Shown: in pieces, positions 49,051 to 57,880 of the stretch
Position numbering within the stretch: position 1 is the first letter of the stretch
How the letters are laid out: every line of letters starts with the position of its first letter
Origin: Tomitella gaofuii
Lineage (GTDB): Bacteria; Actinomycetota; Actinomycetes; Mycobacteriales; Mycobacteriaceae
Length of the DNA stretch: 64,000 nt
Reading direction: 5' to 3'
Assembly (NCBI RefSeq): GCF_014126825.1
Contig: NZ_CP059900.1
Location: forward strand, 124,001-188,000
The notes under the pieces: generated by a model
Database searches by the model: none
What the model saw: the letters and a program-made list of their open reading frames with translations, nothing else
What the model was told of the DNA's origin: nothing
Made by a program: the position numbers and the translations under genes

Positions 49051-49809
49051 ATGTCACGCCGCATGGTCACTGTTCTGCAGATGTTCGCGCTGCCGGTCCT
49101 CTTGATCGTGGCGTGGTGGATCATCTCCACCGTCGCGTCGTCGCTGTACTTTCCGCCGCTCGGCACGATCCTCGCCAACCTCGGCGACTGGCTCACCTCC
49201 GGCGGGTTCGTCGACGACGTGATCCCCAGCGTCGTCAATCTGCTCGTCGGCTACGCGCTGGCCGTGCTCGGCGGCATCGTGTTCGGCATGCTCATCGGGC
49301 GGATCCGCGTGCTGGAGACCGCCTTCAACCCCATCATCACCTTCGCCCGCTCCATCCCGCCGGCCGCCATCCTGCCGTTCTTCATCCTGGCCATGGGCGC
49401 CACCGACTGGATGCGCATCACCGTCATCGCGGTGGGCTCGGTGTGGCCGACGCTGCTGGCCACCATCGACGGCGTCCGCGGCCTCGACCCCCTCGTCGAG
49501 GACGTCACCCGGATCTACAAGACGTCCCGCATGCGCCGGATCTTCAAGGTGCTGCTGCCCGCGGCGAGCCCGCTCATCCTCGCCGGCATGAAGACGTCGC
49601 TGGCCTTCTCGATCATCCTCGTGGTGGTCAGCGAGATGATGGCCTCCACGCAGGGCATCGGCCACTACATCTTCTCGTCGCAGCAGTACTTCGACATGCC
49701 CGGCCTGTGGGCCGGCACCATCGCCATGGGCGTGCTCGGCTACCTGCTCAGCGAGATCTTCTTCGCGGTCGAACGCCGCGTCCTCGCCTGGAAGGGTGAC
49801 CAGTCATGA
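49051..49809 (+). CDS. ABC importer permease 2 (NitT/TauT type)
   Basis: A 252-aa permease, paralogous to permease 1: six hydrophobic segments and the EAA-type loop DPLVEDVTRIYKTSRMRRIFKVLLPAASPL. ATG at 49051 follows GAAGGAGG in the last codons of permease 1. Its stop overlaps the ATPase start (ATGA). Confidence 0.88.
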   Translation: MSRRMVTVLQMFALPVLLIVAWWIISTVASSLYFPPLGTILANLGDWLTSGGFVDDVIPSVVNLLVGYALAVLGGIVFGMLIGRIRVLETAFNPIITFARSIPPAAILPFFILAMGATDWMRITVIAVGSVWPTLLATIDGVRGLDPLVEDVTRIYKTSRMRRIFKVLLPAASPLILAGMKTSLAFSIILVVVSEMMASTQGIGHYIFSSQQYFDMPGLWAGTIAMGVLGYLLSEIFFAVERRVLAWKGDQS

Positions 49810-50651
49810 CCGGCGCGACCGCAACCCGTACGCCCGCCCCGCACCGCACCTACGCTGAGGAGAATCCCGTGACGGTCAACGCACTCGAGGTGGACCGCCT
49901 CGCCAAGAGCTACGGCAAGGGCTCCTCGACCAAACAGATCCTCAAGGAGATCAACGTCTCCGTCGCCAAGGGCGAGCTGGCGTGCATCGTCGGCCCGTCC
50001 GGCGCGGGCAAGACCACGCTGCTGCGGTGCCTCGCCGGCCTGCAGCCGCCCACGGCCGGGACCGTCAGCGTCGACGGCCAGGAGATCGCCGGGGTGCCCG
50101 ACAACCTCGCCGTCGTCTTCCAGGACTACAGCCGCTCGCTGTTCCCGTGGCTGCGTGTGGCGGCGAACGTGGAGTTCCCGCTGTTGGAGAAGAAGATGCC
50201 GAAGGCCGAGCGCACCGCGCTGGTCGACCAGATGCTCGCGGCGGTGGGTCTGTCCGCGCACGCGAAGAAGTATCCGCGCGAGCTGTCCGGCGGCATGCAG
50301 CAGCGCGTCGCCATCGCCCGCGCGCTGGCCTACCGGCCGACGATCCTGCTCATGGACGAGCCGTTCGCCGCGCTCGACGCGCAGACCCGCGCCGACCTGG
50401 AGGACACGGTGCTCAAGCTGCGCGACGAGTTCGGGGTGACGATCGTGTTCGTCACCCACGACATCGACGAGGCCGTCTACCTGGGCGACAAGGTGGTGGT
50501 GCTCTCCGGCGCCCCGGCCACCGTGGACGAGATCGTCGAGGTGAAACTGCCCGCGCCCCGCAATCAGGTGGACACCAAGGCGGAGCCGGAGTACGGCCGG
50601 CTGCGCGGCGAGGTGTTCAAGCGCATCGCGCAGGCGCAGCACAACAACTGA
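49806..50651 (+). CDS. ABC importer ATPase (NitT/TauT type)
   Basis: A 281-aa ATPase. Walker A GPSGAGKTTLL at about residues 60-70, Q-loop VFQDYSRSLFPW, signature LSGGMQQRVAIARAL, Walker B ILLMDEPFAALD and H-loop VTHDIDEA. The QDYSRSLFPWL loop is typical of nitrate/sulfonate/taurine-type importers. ATG at 49806 overlaps the permease stop; an inner GTG at about 49869, after a better ribosome site (GAGGAGAATCCC), would remove 21 weakly conserved residues. Confidence 0.9.
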   Translation: MTGATATRTPAPHRTYAEENPVTVNALEVDRLAKSYGKGSSTKQILKEINVSVAKGELACIVGPSGAGKTTLLRCLAGLQPPTAGTVSVDGQEIAGVPDNLAVVFQDYSRSLFPWLRVAANVEFPLLEKKMPKAERTALVDQMLAAVGLSAHAKKYPRELSGGMQQRVAIARALAYRPTILLMDEPFAALDAQTRADLEDTVLKLRDEFGVTIVFVTHDIDEAVYLGDKVVVLSGAPATVDEIVEVKLPAPRNQVDTKAEPEYGRLRGEVFKRIAQAQHNN

Positions 50652-50704
50652 CGCGGTGCGGTGATACCGCCGACGCATCGTGGCCACCGTAGTAGCATCC
50701 AAGT

Positions 50705-50935
50705 ATGAAGATCAGCGTGAGTCTGCCGGAGGAGGACCTCGAGATCCTCGATACGTACATGCGCGAATCCGGGCTGCCGTCACGTTCCTCGGCAATCCAG
50801 CGGGCGGTCAGGATGTTGCGGAATGTCGACCTGGAGGACGACTACGCGGCGGCGTGGAGTGAATGGGAGTCGTCCGGGGACGCCGGCGTGTGGGAGTCGG
50901 CCTCGGGGGACGGTCTCGCCGATGCTGCGCGGTGA
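50705..50935 (+). CDS. MazE-like antitoxin (ribbon-helix-helix)
   Basis: A 76-aa protein. KISVSLPEEDLEILDTYMRE and SGLPSRSSAIQRAVRML form a ribbon-helix-helix DNA-binding domain (residues 1-42), followed by an acidic toxin-binding tail (LEDDYAAAWSEWESSGD). It overlaps the MazF-like toxin gene by 14 bp, the usual antitoxin-first order. Confidence 0.85.
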   Translation: MKISVSLPEEDLEILDTYMRESGLPSRSSAIQRAVRMLRNVDLEDDYAAAWSEWESSGDAGVWESASGDGLADAAR

Positions 50936-51269
50936 GGTGCGGCTGGTCGATCTGGAGCCTGCTCGGGGAGGCGAGGCGGACAAGCGACGGCCGGCGGTCA
51001 TCGTCAGCAATGACGGAGCCAACGCGACGGCGGCGCGCCTGGGCCGGGGAGTGGTGACGGTGGTGCCGGTGACCAGCAACACCGCTCGGGTGTTTCCGTT
51101 CCAGGTGCTCCTCGATACCGAGACCACCGGGCTGCGCATCGATGCGAAGGCGCAAGCGGAACAGGTGCGTTCCGTGGCGGTCGAACGGGTCGGACCGGCT
51201 ATCGCACGACTGCCGGGGCCGGTGATGGGCGCAATCGACGATGCGCTCCGACTGCATCTGCAGCTGTAG
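50922..51269 (+). CDS. MazF-like endoribonuclease toxin (PemK family)
   Basis: A 115-aa toxin. It has the PemK/MazF core MLRGEVRLVDLEPARGGEAD (GEV...DL), RRPAVIVSND (conserved Arg-Pro) and VVTVVPVTSNTARVFPFQVL with the Thr/Ser-Asn catalytic segment, and ends LPGPVMGAIDDALRLHLQL. It cuts mRNA at short motifs when not bound by the antitoxin. The ATG at 50922 lies within the antitoxin gene. Confidence 0.9.
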   Translation: MLRGEVRLVDLEPARGGEADKRRPAVIVSNDGANATAARLGRGVVTVVPVTSNTARVFPFQVLLDTETTGLRIDAKAQAEQVRSVAVERVGPAIARLPGPVMGAIDDALRLHLQL

Positions 51270-51339
51270 GCGGCCACCGGCAAGAGTAGTAAGGATGGCG
51301 GGGCCGGCGCGGGGCCGGCCACCGGCGAGGAGGACTCCG

Positions 51340-51804
51340 ATGGCGATGATCACCGAAGACATGCGGCGCATTGTGGCGGATGCGATGCTCTCGTTCGCGG
51401 CGACGGTGTGCGAGGACGGTGCGCCGAACCTGTCGCCCAAGGGATCGGTGTTCGTCTACGACGACGCGCACCTGGTGTTCATGGACATCGCCTCGCCGCA
51501 CACCATGGCGAACCTGCGACGGGACCCGCGCATCGAGATCAACTCCATCGACGTGTTCCGCCGCCGCGGGTACCGGTTCAAGGGCACGGCCGAGATCCTG
51601 CCGCCGGGGAGCGGACCGTACGAGTGGCTCAACGAGAGGCTGCTGGCCGCCAACGGCCCCGGCTATCCGGCCAACGCAGCGGTTCTCGTCGCGGTGGAGC
51701 GCGCGGCGGCGATCGACTCGCCCGCCTACACCTTCGGTGGAGCGCAGGAGGCGGAGTTGACGGCGGCCTGGCGCGACAGGTACCTGCAAGCCCATCGGAC
51801 CTAG
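51340..51804 (+). CDS. pyridoxamine 5'-phosphate oxidase-family protein
   Basis: A 154-aa split-barrel flavin-binding-type protein (PPOX/FMN reductase-like): SFAATVCEDGAPNLSPKGSVFV, LVFMDIASPHTMANLRRDPRIEI and RGYRFKGTAEILP are the standard strands. Such proteins bind FMN, F420 or heme; the cofactor is not certain here. ATG 51340 has GAGGAGG upstream. It is followed 29 bp later by the quinone-oxidoreductase-like gene. Confidence 0.8.
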   Translation: MAMITEDMRRIVADAMLSFAATVCEDGAPNLSPKGSVFVYDDAHLVFMDIASPHTMANLRRDPRIEINSIDVFRRRGYRFKGTAEILPPGSGPYEWLNERLLAANGPGYPANAAVLVAVERAAAIDSPAYTFGGAQEAELTAAWRDRYLQAHRT

Positions 51805-51833
51805 CGCGGCGGTGCGCCCGGCGGAGGCGCACG

Positions 51834-52814
51834 ATGGAGGCCATGCGCGCAGTGTTCATCAACAGCCTCGGCGGGCCGGACGTCATCGAGACCGGGGAGC
51901 TGCCGGTGCCGGCCGGTGGACCGGGCGACGTCCTGGTGCGCGCCGAGGCCGTCGCCGTCGACCACGTCGACCGGTTCGTGCGCTCCGGCGCCTACGCGAC
52001 ACCGACGCCGTTCCCGTTCGTCATCGGTCGCGACGCGGTGGGCACCGTGGTGCGTAGCGGCGCGGCGTGCGCGCACGCGTTCGCGCCCGGCGACCGCGTG
52101 TGGACGAACAGTATGGGCCACCACGGACGCCAGGGCGCGTTCTCCGAGTATGTGCTGGTGCCGGCCGACCGGCTGTACCCGCTGCCGGACGGGGCGGACG
52201 CGGTCGCCACGGTGGCGCTGCTGCACACCGCGGCCACCGCCTATCTCGGGTTGTTCCGGCATGCGCGGCTGGCCTTCGGAGAGACGGTGGTGATCGAGGG
52301 TGCCGCCGGCGGGGTCGGCAGCGCCGCAATCCAGCTGGCCGCGGCGGCGGGCGCCCGTGTGGTCGCCACCGCCTCGGCCGCCGACGCGCAGTGGTGCCGC
52401 GACCTGGGCGCCGAGCATGTGGTGGACTACCGCGCCGGCGACCTCCCGGACCGCCTCGGCGCGGCGCTGCCCGACGGCGCCGACGTGTGGTGGGACAACT
52501 CGGGGCGCAACGACCTTGAGCTGTCGATCCCGCTGTTGGGGCATGGCGGGCGGGTGGTGCTCATGTCGGGGCTCGGCGCCCGGCCGCCGCTGCCCGCCGG
52601 TGGGATCTACACCCGCGACGCGTCGATCACGGGCTTCGCGATCTCCAACGCCTCCCTCGATGACCTGGCCGCCGCGGCAGTGGTCATGAACCGGATGCTC
52701 GCCGCCGGGGCACTGCGGGTCCGCCCGCCCCGGGTGCTGCTGCTGGAACAGGCCGCCGAGGCGCACCGGCTCATGGAGGACGGGGTGAAGGAGCGGATCG
52801 TGCTCGTGCCGTAG
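51834..52814 (+). CDS. zinc-independent quinone oxidoreductase/MDR-family alcohol dehydrogenase
   Basis: A 326-aa medium-chain reductase. The N-terminal GroES-like fold (PGDVLVRAEAVAVDHVDRF) lacks the zinc-ligand Cys of classical alcohol dehydrogenases. The Rossmann NADPH motif is EGAAGGVGSAAIQLA at about residues 159-173. It is quinone oxidoreductase-like, reducing quinones or enones. Start at 51834 after GGAGGCG. No strong link to neighbours is seen. Confidence 0.82.
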   Translation: MEAMRAVFINSLGGPDVIETGELPVPAGGPGDVLVRAEAVAVDHVDRFVRSGAYATPTPFPFVIGRDAVGTVVRSGAACAHAFAPGDRVWTNSMGHHGRQGAFSEYVLVPADRLYPLPDGADAVATVALLHTAATAYLGLFRHARLAFGETVVIEGAAGGVGSAAIQLAAAAGARVVATASAADAQWCRDLGAEHVVDYRAGDLPDRLGAALPDGADVWWDNSGRNDLELSIPLLGHGGRVVLMSGLGARPPLPAGGIYTRDASITGFAISNASLDDLAAAAVVMNRMLAAGALRVRPPRVLLLEQAAEAHRLMEDGVKERIVLVP

Positions 52815-52866
52815 GGCGGGGCGGGTCTGCCGCAGTCGGGTTCGAACTTCGAAGGCGACGTGATCG

Positions 52867-54399
52867 TCACGCTCGAACTTCGGGCGCGACAAGTGTCGGT
52901 GCTGGTGCGCGGTCACCAGGTGCGGGATCAGCCGGCGCCGCGCCGTCCGATGGCGCCTGCGGACCCGCCTCCGCGCTCCGCCCCGGCAGAAACAGCGCGG
53001 CCACGGCGCCGGCGGCCACCACGGCGGCGCCGACGAGCAGCGCCGGCTGCAGCGCCCCGTCGAAGCCGACAGGCGAGATCTGCCCGCCGGCACCGAGGAA
53101 CACCGACGTGAGCACCGCGATGCCCAGCGCCACGCCCACCTCGCGCAGCGTCGAGTTGGTCGAGCTCGCCGCCGCATGGTCCGCGTCCGCGAGATCTGCG
53201 AGCACGGCGGTGGCCACCGGTGCGAAGGTGAGGCCCATGCCGACGCCGGCCATCACCATCGCGGGGATGAGCGCGGCGTACTCCATCGGCGGGCCCAGCA
53301 GCGCGGCCATCCAGGCGAGGGAGCCGGCCTGCAGGGCGAGCCCGGCGGTGAGCAGCGGCCGCAGCCCCACCCGCGGGGCGAGTGCTCCGGCAAGCGGGGC
53401 GACGACCATGGGTGCCGCCGTCCACGGGAGCGTGCGCAACCCGGCCTCGAGGGGGCTGTACCCCATCACCACCTGCAGATACTGCACCAGCAGGAACACG
53501 GCGCCGAACATGCCCAGCGAGAACGCGACCGCGATGATGTTGGCGAGCGTGAAGTTGCGGGAACGGAACAGGCGCATCGGCATCACCGGCTGGCGGGCGC
53601 GCAGCTCCCAGGCAACGAAGGCCCCGGCCAGGGCGGCGGCGACGATCAGCGGCACCACGACGCCGGGCGACCCCCACCCGTCGTCGTTGCCGTGCACGAT
53701 GGCCCACACCGTGAGGAACACGGCTGCGCCGGCGAGCAGCACGCCGCCCGGGTCCAGGTGCACGCGCATCGACCGGGTCTCGTCGACCGTGGCGAGGACC
53801 AGCGGGATCGCGATGACGGCGACGGGCACGTTGAGCCAGAAGATGGCCTGCCACGAGATGCCGTCGACGATCGCACCGCCGATCACCGGGCCCAGCGCCA
53901 CGCCGAGACCGGACACGCCGCCCCACACGCCGATCGCGAGCGCCCGCCGCGATTCCGGCACCGCTCCCGCGAGGAGGGCGAGCGACAACGGCAAGATCGC
54001 GGCCGCGCCGATGCCCTGCACGGTGCGGCCGATGATGAGCGTCTCGGGGCTCGTCGACAGCGCCGACGCGATCGAACCCGCGGTGAACAGCGCGATGCCC
54101 CAGACGAACACGCGCCGGCGACCCCACCTGTCGCCGAGGCCGGCCGCCGCGAGCATCAGCGTGGCGAAGGCGAGTGTGTAGGAGTTCATGAACCACTCGA
54201 GCTGCGTCACCGATGCGTGCAGGTGCGCCTGGACGACGGGCAGCGCGCTGGTCATGACGAGGTTGTCGAGCGTCGCCATGAACATGGGCAGCGACACCGC
54301 GAGCAGGGTGAGCCACAGCGGCCTGGCGCGGAGCCGGGGTACGGCCGCTTCGCCGTGGGTCGACGGGGACGGGAGCTCCGGCGTGGATGCGGTGGTCAT
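52867..54399 (-). CDS. MFS DHA2-type drug exporter
   Basis: A 510-aa, 14-segment exporter. It has FMATLDNLVMTSALPVVQAHL in TM1 (the DHA2 motif D1), LGDRWGRRRVFV after TM2, GVWGGVSGLGVALGPVIGG (motif C) in TM5, and a Pro/Ala-rich cytoplasmic tail. ATG 54399 is preferred because GAGG lies 8 bp upstream; GTG at 54408 would add three residues. It is divergent from a TetR gene with a duplicated operator between them. Substrate unknown. Confidence 0.88.
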   Translation of the reverse strand: MTTASTPELPSPSTHGEAAVPRLRARPLWLTLLAVSLPMFMATLDNLVMTSALPVVQAHLHASVTQLEWFMNSYTLAFATLMLAAAGLGDRWGRRRVFVWGIALFTAGSIASALSTSPETLIIGRTVQGIGAAAILPLSLALLAGAVPESRRALAIGVWGGVSGLGVALGPVIGGAIVDGISWQAIFWLNVPVAVIAIPLVLATVDETRSMRVHLDPGGVLLAGAAVFLTVWAIVHGNDDGWGSPGVVVPLIVAAALAGAFVAWELRARQPVMPMRLFRSRNFTLANIIAVAFSLGMFGAVFLLVQYLQVVMGYSPLEAGLRTLPWTAAPMVVAPLAGALAPRVGLRPLLTAGLALQAGSLAWMAALLGPPMEYAALIPAMVMAGVGMGLTFAPVATAVLADLADADHAAASSTNSTLREVGVALGIAVLTSVFLGAGGQISPVGFDGALQPALLVGAAVVAAGAVAALFLPGRSAEAGPQAPSDGAAPADPAPGDRAPAPTLVAPEVRA

Positions 54400-54462
54400 G
54401 ATGTGCACCTCGATTCGGTGGGGTCGTGGGACGGTGCTGCGGAAAGGCCGCGGAGTCAGTGG

Positions 54463-54511
54463 TAAGCATCGACTGATTACTTAGGGATCCGAGTATTAAG
54501 CATCGACTGAT
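54463..54511. promoter_or_regulatory. duplicated operator between MFS and TetR genes
   Basis: The 15-mer TAAGCATCGACTGAT occurs twice in direct orientation (54463-54477 and 54497-54511), 34 bp apart, in the divergent promoter region. Probably two TetR binding sites. Confidence 0.65.
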
Positions 54512-54522
54512 AACCTGTCAAT

Positions 54523-55155
54523 ATGTCCGCCCAGAAAAGCACCGAACGCAAGCCGGAGCGGGTCGTCGACGAGGCCCCGGCCGCGCGCATGAGCCGCGAG
54601 GACCGGCGGCTCTCGATCATCGCCGCCGCCACCGAGCAGTTCGCGCGGGGCGGTTACGCGGGCACCACCACGGACGAAGTGGCGCAGGCGGCCGGCGTCT
54701 CGCAGCCCTACGTGGTGCGCATGTTCGGCGGCAAGAGCAAGTTGTTCCGCGCGGTGGTCACGGCGGCGTTCGAGCGCACCGTGGCGGTGTTCGAACAGAA
54801 GCTGGACGAACTGGACCGCACCCCCGCGATCACCGCGGACACGGCCGAGTACTGGGAGTCGCTGGGCGGCGCATACAAGGAGCTCGTCGCGGACCGCTCA
54901 CAACTGCTCGTGCTCATGCACGGGTTCGCGGCGGGGGCGGAGCCGGAGATCGGCGAGCTCGCACGCGGGGGGATGGCGAGCATCTACCGGCTGCTCGTCG
55001 CCCGCACCGGATGCAGCCCCGACCAGGCACGCGACTTCCTCGCGCACGGGATGCTCATCAACGTCCTGCTCGCCATCGAGGCGCCCGCCCACGTCGCGGG
55101 CGACGATGCGTTGGCGGAGCTGACCGGCTGCACCATCGACGTGCCCGGGCGGTAG
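54523..55155 (+). CDS. TetR-family regulator of the divergent exporter
   Basis: A 210-aa regulator. HTH at about residues 28-72 (GYAGTTTDEVAQAAGVSQPYVVRMF), preceded by a charged 25-residue N-terminus, then the ligand domain. It starts 11 bp after the second operator copy, so it is probably autoregulated. It is divergent from the DHA2 exporter gene and convergent with the IclR gene. Confidence 0.87.
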   Translation: MSAQKSTERKPERVVDEAPAARMSREDRRLSIIAAATEQFARGGYAGTTTDEVAQAAGVSQPYVVRMFGGKSKLFRAVVTAAFERTVAVFEQKLDELDRTPAITADTAEYWESLGGAYKELVADRSQLLVLMHGFAAGAEPEIGELARGGMASIYRLLVARTGCSPDQARDFLAHGMLINVLLAIEAPAHVAGDDALAELTGCTIDVPGR

Positions 55156-55178
55156 CCGGCGGGCCCCGCTGCCGCCGC

Positions 55179-55973
55179 TCACCCCTCGCGCAGGCCCGCG
55201 CGGCGTTGCAGCGTGGAGGCGATGCCGCCGGCGGCCGCCCGCACGGCGGCGACGTGCGCGTCGGGCCGGAACCGTGCCACCGGCCCGGTGACGCTGATCG
55301 CGGCGACGGGCGCGTTGGTGGCGACGTCGAGGATCGGCGCGCCCACGCAGGCGATGCCCATCGTCGATTCCTCGTACTCGAACGACACGCCCTGCTCGAC
55401 GACGGCGTCCAGCTGCCGGGCCAGCAGCCCGGGCGCGACGATGGTGCGGGGCGTGCGCCGTTCGAGCGGGCCGCCGAGCACCTGGCGGCGCAGCTCCGGG
55501 CCGGCGTGCGCCAGCAACGCCTTGCCGATCCCGGTGCAGTGCAGCGGCATCCGGCCCCCGGTGCGCGAGGGGGCGCTGGCCTGCCGGTGGCCGCCGATCT
55601 TCGCCACGTACACCACCTCGCGGCCGTCGAGCACGCCCAGGTGCACCGTCTCGTGGGTGCGCTCGTAGAGGTCCTGGAGGAAGGGCATGGCCAGTTCGAG
55701 CAGGCTGCGTTCCACCGACGCGCGCATGCCCAGCTCGAACAGCCCACCGGAGAGCCGGTAGCCGCCGGCGACGCGGTCCAGCAGCCGGACCGCGGTGAGC
55801 TCCTCGGCGAGACGCCGCACGGTGGCCTTGTGCAGGCCCGTGCGCCGGACGAGCTCGGCCAGGCCCACGGTGTGATCCTCCGCGGAGAACGCGCGCAGGA
55901 TCAGCACCACCTTGCCGATGACGGTGTCCCTGTCCACGCCGCCCCGGTCCGCGCCGTCGTCCACGCCTGTCAC
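55179..55973 (-). CDS. IclR-family regulator of the lower 3-hydroxyanthranilate pathway
   Basis: A 264-aa IclR protein. The N-terminal winged HTH is near residues 18-70 (KVVLILRAFSAEDHTVGLAE, TGLHKATVRRLAEELTAV), followed by the effector domain with MPLHCTGIGKALLAH (the IclR signature) and EEYxES-type FEYEESTMGIACVGAPI. GTG 55973 is chosen; GTG 55964 is possible. It is divergent from the hydratase-dehydrogenase-aldolase operon, with a perfect palindrome in between at 55987-56003. A pathway intermediate is the likely effector. Confidence 0.85.
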   Translation of the reverse strand: MTGVDDGADRGGVDRDTVIGKVVLILRAFSAEDHTVGLAELVRRTGLHKATVRRLAEELTAVRLLDRVAGGYRLSGGLFELGMRASVERSLLELAMPFLQDLYERTHETVHLGVLDGREVVYVAKIGGHRQASAPSRTGGRMPLHCTGIGKALLAHAGPELRRQVLGGPLERRTPRTIVAPGLLARQLDAVVEQGVSFEYEESTMGIACVGAPILDVATNAPVAAISVTGPVARFRPDAHVAAVRAAAGGIASTLQRRAGLREG

Positions 55974-55986
55974 GGTACCCGCGCGT

Positions 55987-56003
55987 GTATCGCTCAGCGA
56001 TAC
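55987..56003. promoter_or_regulatory. IclR-type operator
   Basis: Perfect 17-bp palindrome GTATCGCT-C-AGCGATAC between the divergent IclR and hydratase genes, 14 bp from the IclR start and 43 bp from the hydratase start. Confidence 0.65.
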
Positions 56004-56045
56004 GCAAGCCTGGTGGGCGCGCCCCGCGCGGGCCATGCTGGTCTC

Positions 56046-56900
56046 ATGACGCAATCCATCGACGGCGCCGGTGCGCCCACCGCGGAGCAGCTCGCGGCCG
56101 AGGAGAAGGCCGCCCAGCGGCTGCTCGACGCGCTCAATTCCCGCGTGGCCTGCGACCCGGTGCGCGAGTTCATCGGCTCCACCGACCTGCCCGCCGCCTA
56201 CCGGGTGCAGGAGCGCCTCACCCAGGGCCGGCTGGCCGGCGGCGCGAAGATCGTCGGCCGCAAGATCGGGCTCACCTCGAAGGCCGTGCAGGCGCAGATG
56301 GGCGTCGACCAGCCCGACTTCGGCGTCCTGTTCGACGACATGGACTACGCCCCCGGTCACATCGTGCCGATGGGCCACCTGCTCCAGCCCAAGGCCGAGG
56401 CAGAGGTCGCGTTCGTGCTGGCCAAGGACCTCGCCGACGGCGACCTGGACGCCGCGCAGATCCGCGACGCCATCGACTACGGCATGCCCGCCATCGAGGT
56501 GTGCGACAGCCGGATCGCCGGATGGGACATCCACTTCGGCGACACGGTGGCCGACAACGCGTCCGCCGGCGTCTACGTGCTCGGCGCCGAGCGCAAGACG
56601 CTGAGCGAGTTCACCCCGGTGGAGGTCGGCATGACAATGCTGATCAACGGTGAGGAGGTCTCCTCGGGCACGGGTGCCGACTGCCTGGGCGACCCGCTCA
56701 ACGCGGTCGCCTGGCTGGCCCGCGCGGCCCGCGATTTCGGCGAACCGCTGCGCGCAGGCCAGATCATCCTCTCCGGGGCGCTCGGCCCGATGCGCCCCAT
56801 CAGCGCCGGCGACGAGGTCACCGTGGAGATCAGCGGGCTCGGCAGCGTCACCGCCCGGTTCAGCGAAGGCGCGGACACTTATGAAGGGAATGACAAGTGA
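56046..56900 (+). CDS. 2-oxopent-4-enoate hydratase
   Basis: A 284-aa MhpD-fold hydratase. It has [58 protein letters not shown] and [11 protein letters not shown]. The [14 protein letters not shown] segment marks hydratases, against FKFTYADVV in the decarboxylase at 41877. It adds water to 2-oxopent-4-enoate to give 4-hydroxy-2-oxovalerate. Start ATG 56046. Its stop overlaps the GTG of the acylating dehydrogenase (GTGA). Confidence 0.92.
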   Translation: MTQSIDGAGAPTAEQLAAEEKAAQRLLDALNSRVACDPVREFIGSTDLPAAYRVQERLTQGRLAGGAKIVGRKIGLTSKAVQAQMGVDQPDFGVLFDDMDYAPGHIVPMGHLLQPKAEAEVAFVLAKDLADGDLDAAQIRDAIDYGMPAIEVCDSRIAGWDIHFGDTVADNASAGVYVLGAERKTLSEFTPVEVGMTMLINGEEVSSGTGADCLGDPLNAVAWLARAARDFGEPLRAGQIILSGALGPMRPISAGDEVTVEISGLGSVTARFSEGADTYEGNDK

Positions 56901-57877
56901 GTACTAAGACCAAAGTCGCGATCATCGGCTCCGGCAACATCGGCACGGACCTGATGATCAAGGTGATCCGCACCGCCAAGCACCTCGAAATGGGCGCCAT
57001 GGTGGGCATCGACCCCGATTCGGACGGCCTGGCGCGCGCGAAGCGCATGGGCGTCCCCACCACCCACGAGGGTGTCGAGGGGCTGCTCAAGCTGCCGAAC
57101 TTCGACGAGATCGAGATCGTCTTCGACGCCACCTCGGCCAAGGCGCACGTGCACAACGCGGAGATCCTCCAGCCGCTGGGCAAGCGCATGATCGACCTGA
57201 CCCCCGCCGCCATCGGCCCCTACGTGGTGCCGGCGGTGAACCTGGGCGAGAACCAGGACGCGCAGAACGTCAACATGGTCACCTGCGGCGGCCAGGCCAC
57301 GATCCCCGTCGTCGCCGCCGTCTCCCGGGTGGCCCCCGTCGCCTACGCGGAGATCGTCGCGTCGATCGCCTCGAAGTCCGCGGGCCCCGGCACGCGTGCC
57401 AACATCGACGAGTTCACCGAGACCACGTCCGAGGCCATCGAGAAGGTCGGCGGCGCCGAGCGCGGCAAGGCCATCATCATCCTCAACCCGGCCGAGCCGC
57501 CGCTGATCATGCGCGACACGGTCTACTGCCTGGTCAAGGCCGACGATCCGACGATCCACGAGGAGATCAAGCTCTCGGTCGACAAGATGATCGACGAGGT
57601 CGCCTCCTACGTGCCCGGCTACCGGCTCAAGCAGAAGGTGCAGGTCACCGAGATCGACGAGAACCGCCCGGTGGACACGCTGCTCGACGACGACATCGCC
57701 GACGACGACAAGCCCACCCACCAGGTGTCGGTGTTCCTCGAGGTCGAGGGCGCCGCGCACTACCTTCCGGCCTACGCCGGAAACCTCGACATCATGACGT
57801 CCGCGGGCCTGCAGGTGGCCGAGCGGATCGCGGCCGGCAAGACCGTCCCGGCCGGCAGCCAGGCGCAGGAGGCATAA
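56897..57877 (+). CDS. acetaldehyde dehydrogenase (acylating)
   Basis: A 326-aa enzyme of the MhpF/DmpF family. Rossmann motif GSGNIGTDL (residues 11-19), the catalytic Cys C130 in [12 protein letters not shown], then dimer and aldolase-contact segments. It oxidises acetaldehyde to acetyl-CoA with NAD and CoA, receiving acetaldehyde from the aldolase by channelling in a heterotetramer. Translationally coupled with the hydratase gene (GTGA), 3 bp before the aldolase gene. Confidence 0.95.
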   Translation: MSTKTKVAIIGSGNIGTDLMIKVIRTAKHLEMGAMVGIDPDSDGLARAKRMGVPTTHEGVEGLLKLPNFDEIEIVFDATSAKAHVHNAEILQPLGKRMIDLTPAAIGPYVVPAVNLGENQDAQNVNMVTCGGQATIPVVAAVSRVAPVAYAEIVASIASKSAGPGTRANIDEFTETTSEAIEKVGGAERGKAIIILNPAEPPLIMRDTVYCLVKADDPTIHEEIKLSVDKMIDEVASYVPGYRLKQKVQVTEIDENRPVDTLLDDDIADDDKPTHQVSVFLEVEGAAHYLPAYAGNLDIMTSAGLQVAERIAAGKTVPAGSQAQEA

Positions 57878-57880
57878 CAC

